Shown piece by piece: positions 61,834-64,000 of a stretch of DNA of 64,000 nucleotides. Under the pieces are notes generated by a model. That model was not told the DNA's origin. It did no database searches and was given only the letters and a program-made list of their open reading frames with translations. The stretch comes from Streptomyces sp. NBC_00091 (GTDB taxonomy: Bacteria; Actinomycetota; Actinomycetes; Streptomycetales; Streptomycetaceae), in assembly GCF_026343185.1 (NCBI RefSeq), contig NZ_JAPEMA010000001.1, forward strand, positions 3,906,001 through 3,970,000, read 5' to 3'. How positions within the stretch are numbered: position 1 is the first letter of the stretch; the number at the start of each line of letters is the position of its first letter. The position numbers and the translations under genes are program-made.

Positions 61834-63009
61834 ATGGCCGTTCCAGGAGATCCGCCCGACGGCACCCCCGATGGCATCGGCGGGGGTGACGACGAACTGC
61901 GCCCGGACGAGTACCGCTCGGTGGTGTTCGACGAGGACTTCGTCCGTGCTGCCCGCCTCCAGGAGTTCTCGGCGCAGGAACGCATGGGCGAGCACGCCCG
62001 GGCCGTACGCAGCCGCTCCATCTGGGCCGGCGGAGGCCCCGCCGGACCGCGCACCGGCACCCCCGGCCGCGGCGCCCGCCAGGGCATGCTGCTCGTGCTG
62101 CTCATCGCCACGGCCTTCGCGATCGCCGTCTACATGGGGATGCGCAACCCGTACGTCCCCCCGGCCGGCGGCAACGCCGAGCCGCTCAGCAGCACCGTCG
62201 TCCCCCTGGCACCGGCCTCCACGGTGCCCGGCGGCCGGCCGGCCGACCTGTACGCGAACAGTCCGGCGGCCGAGTACCGGGTCGGGGCGGCCGGGATCAC
62301 CCTGCCGGCGGTGCGCCGCACCCACCACTTCACCGAGGGCCAGGTCGTCGCCGCCCTGTCCATCGCCAAGGACTACCTGGTGCAGTCCTCGCTGGACCCG
62401 GACGTGCTCTCCGGCGCCGCCTCCCGGCCCGTGCGGGTGCTCCTCGACCCAGGGCAGCTGGCGCAGTTCGACGAGAGCGTGGCCGCACCCTCCGGCGACG
62501 GCCGGCACGCCGTCACCGGCTGGCTGGTCCGCTTCGACCCCGCCACCGTCGTGGCCGACTCCCGGGTCCGGGTGAGCGGCACCCTCGCCTTCCAGGAGCT
62601 GAACCCGGAGGTGCTCGAGGTGAGCACCGACCACACTTTCGTGTACGCCGTGCGGGCGGCGGCCGGCCCGCCCGCCACCGCCGATGGGGCCTCGCTCTTC
62701 ACCGTCCGCCGCGAGCTGCGCCTGCGCTTCGACCGGGAGGACCTCACGGCCCGCCGGGCGGAGCTGTCCTCGGCCTACGTGATGGCCGGGCCGCAGGACT
62801 GCGCCACCGAGCCCGCCGAGGGCTTCCGCCCGCTGCCGGCCGGAGCGGGGCCCACCACCGTGGGCCCGCCCGCGAGCGACCCGTACGCCAGCGGCCATCC
62901 GCGGCGCACCGCCGGGCTGTGCGGCGTACTGGCCCCTCCCGGGGCGCCGACGACCCCGCCGGCCCAGCCGCCGGCGCCGCCTCCGGCCTCCGTCAGCCCT
63001 GTTCCGTAG
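61834..63009 (+). CDS. Membrane protein with SVVFDEDFVR motif and extracellular domain (second of a pair)
   Basis: This 391-residue protein carries SVVFDEDFVR at residues 29-38, exactly as in the gene upstream, then an Arg-rich segment and one transmembrane helix (LLVLLIATAFAIAVYMGM, about 86-103). A 250-residue extracellular domain includes HHFTEGQVVAALSIAKDYL and SGTLAFQELNPEVLEVSTDH, and a Pro-rich tail ends the protein. I cannot name the extracellular domain. ATG 61834 follows GGAGAAG. It lies 67 bases after its partner and overlaps the convergent M48 gene by 17 bases. Confidence 0.82.
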   Translation: MAVPGDPPDGTPDGIGGGDDELRPDEYRSVVFDEDFVRAARLQEFSAQERMGEHARAVRSRSIWAGGGPAGPRTGTPGRGARQGMLLVLLIATAFAIAVYMGMRNPYVPPAGGNAEPLSSTVVPLAPASTVPGGRPADLYANSPAAEYRVGAAGITLPAVRRTHHFTEGQVVAALSIAKDYLVQSSLDPDVLSGAASRPVRVLLDPGQLAQFDESVAAPSGDGRHAVTGWLVRFDPATVVADSRVRVSGTLAFQELNPEVLEVSTDHTFVYAVRAAAGPPATADGASLFTVRRELRLRFDREDLTARRAELSSAYVMAGPQDCATEPAEGFRPLPAGAGPTTVGPPASDPYASGHPRRTAGLCGVLAPPGAPTTPPAQPPAPPPASVSPVP

Positions 63010-64000
63010 TGCCCTTGGCGTCGCCGGAGCCCCCGGGCTCCCGGCCGGCGCCGCCCGCTCCGGTGAACTTGTCGCGCAGCTTCCCGCCGAGGTCGCCCGC
63101 GCCGCCGGCGATGTCGCCGACCAGCTTCATCAGCGGATCCTTGCTGGTGCGCACCGAGTCCGCGTAGTGCGAGGCGGACTGGCGGAAGGAGTCGGTCACC
63201 GAGGTGTCCTTGTCCTCGTCCCGCCGCGGGTAGTGCCCGTCGATGATCCGCTGGTAGTCCCGGCTCTGGGACCACTTCTTCAGCTCGGCCGCCCGCACCG
63301 TCGTGAAGGGGTGGGTCCGCGGCAGCACATTGAGGATCTTCAGTACGGAGTCGCGCAGGTCGCCGCTCTTCTCGTACTCCTCGGCCTGGGCGAGGAAGGC
63401 GTCCACGTTCATCTCGTGGAGGTGGTTGCCGCCCGCGATCTTCATCAGCCCGCGCATCGAGGCGTTCACGTCCTGCCCCACCAGCAGTCCGGCCCGGTCC
63501 GCCGACAGCTCCGACTTGCGGAACCACTCGCGCAGCGCGGTGACGATCGCCATGATCGCCACATTGCCCAGCGGGATCCAGGCCACCTTCAGTGCCAGGT
63601 TCGTCAGGAACAGCAGCACCGTGCGGTACACGGCGTGCCCGGACAGCGCGTGGCCCACCTCGTGGCCCACCACCGCCCGCATCTCCTCCTCGTCGAGCAG
63701 CTCCACCAACGCCGTCGTCACGACGATGATCGGCTCGTCCAGCCCGATGCACATGGCATTGGGCTTCGGGTCCTGCTGCACGTACATCTGGGGGACCTTC
63801 TCCAGGTCCAGGATGTAACAGGCGTCGCGCAGCATCTCGTGCAGATGGGGGAACTGGGTCTCGCCCACCCGCACCGAGTCCGACAGGAACAGCAGCCGCA
63901 GGCTGCGCTCCGGAAGCAGCCCGCTGAGGGCCTTGAACACGGTGTCGAAACCGCTCAGTTTGCGCAGCGCGACGAGCGCCGAGCGGTCCGCGGGATGCTC
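62993..64000 (-). CDS. M48-family zinc metalloprotease, partial (start beyond window)
   Basis: The last 335 residues of an M48 (HtpX/Ste24-like) peptidase are present; the frame is open to the right edge, so the N-terminus is missing. The zinc site is HEVGH in RAVVGHEVGHALSGH, with the third ligand in RKSELSADRAGLLVG. Two hydrophobic segments follow the zinc motif (TVLLFLTNLALKVAWI and NVAIMAIVTAL), then LPRTHPFTTVRAAELKKW. The C-terminal 80 residues are polar and Gly-rich. It is probably a membrane-associated quality-control protease. Its 3' end overlaps the convergent upstream gene by 17 bases. Confidence 0.93.
   Translation of the reverse strand, partial: EHPADRSALVALRKLSGFDTVFKALSGLLPERSLRLLFLSDSVRVGETQFPHLHEMLRDACYILDLEKVPQMYVQQDPKPNAMCIGLDEPIIVVTTALVELLDEEEMRAVVGHEVGHALSGHAVYRTVLLFLTNLALKVAWIPLGNVAIMAIVTALREWFRKSELSADRAGLLVGQDVNASMRGLMKIAGGNHLHEMNVDAFLAQAEEYEKSGDLRDSVLKILNVLPRTHPFTTVRAAELKKWSQSRDYQRIIDGHYPRRDEDKDTSVTDSFRQSASHYADSVRTSKDPLMKLVGDIAGGAGDLGGKLRDKFTGAGGAGREPGGSGDAKGTTEQG

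Overview
This window is a high-GC chromosomal segment of a Streptomyces or a very close relative. The evidence is the codon usage, frequent GTG starts, and a gene order I recognise from Streptomyces: clpP1-clpP2-clpX, valS, folC, ndk, mreBCD-pbp2-rodA, the radical SAM pair, rne, rplU-rpmA-obgE, proB-proA. Identifications come from reading the sequence and family knowledge; no database search was run.

Region 1 (1-15.5 kb) is mixed housekeeping and accessory genes. It holds a partial aminopeptidase N gene, a mycothiol-type DsbA-like protein, a superoxide dismutase with a good Nur (nickel) operator, and three related amino acid permeases with a BioY biotin transporter between the second and third. 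These are followed by rpiB, an Nei-type DNA glycosylase whose stop codon lies in the end of a MITE-like palindromic element, an Eis-like acetyltransferase, a SpoIIE-type phosphatase, an ABC ATPase without a permease, a lipoprotein, and a PLP decarboxylase coupled to a small HD hydrolase. Region 2 (15.5-25.3 kb) has tRNA-Gly and tRNA-Pro, then the protein-quality genes tig, clpP1, clpP2 and clpX with a match to the ClgR operator, then a Gln/Pro-rich membrane protein, a tnpB with an internal deletion, and valS.

Region 3 (25.3-38.1 kb) has an orphan histidine kinase, a decayed MreB paralogue, folC-DUF4233-ndk, the elongation and spore-wall genes mreB, mreC, mreD, pbp2 and rodA, and a CYTH/CHAD protein. 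Region 4 (38.1-49.5 kb) holds the TIGR03960/TIGR03936 radical SAM pair. It is split by a vapBC module with a frameshifted toxin and by an unusual repeat-built membrane protein. A very long RNase E/G, ribosomal proteins L21 and L27, and the GTPase Obg follow.

Region 5 (49.5-64 kb) is a cell-surface glycopolymer locus: two GT2/TagF-like proteins, galE, a GT4 glycosyltransferase and a GtrB/GtrA pair. Proline biosynthesis (proB, proA) follows, with a short repeat block between the two genes. Last come two adjacent membrane proteins sharing an identical motif at the same residue positions, and a partial M48 protease. The mre genes and the glycopolymer locus together suggest that much of this segment serves cell-wall assembly.

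Recurring themes are leaderless starts (a TANNNT hexamer 6-7 nt before the start codon), strong hairpin terminators at most convergent ends, and several broken genes (tnpB, vapC, mreB-like). The most unusual intact objects are the repeat membrane protein at 40940-41890, the twin membrane proteins at 61227-63009, and the MITE-like element at 8878-9042.
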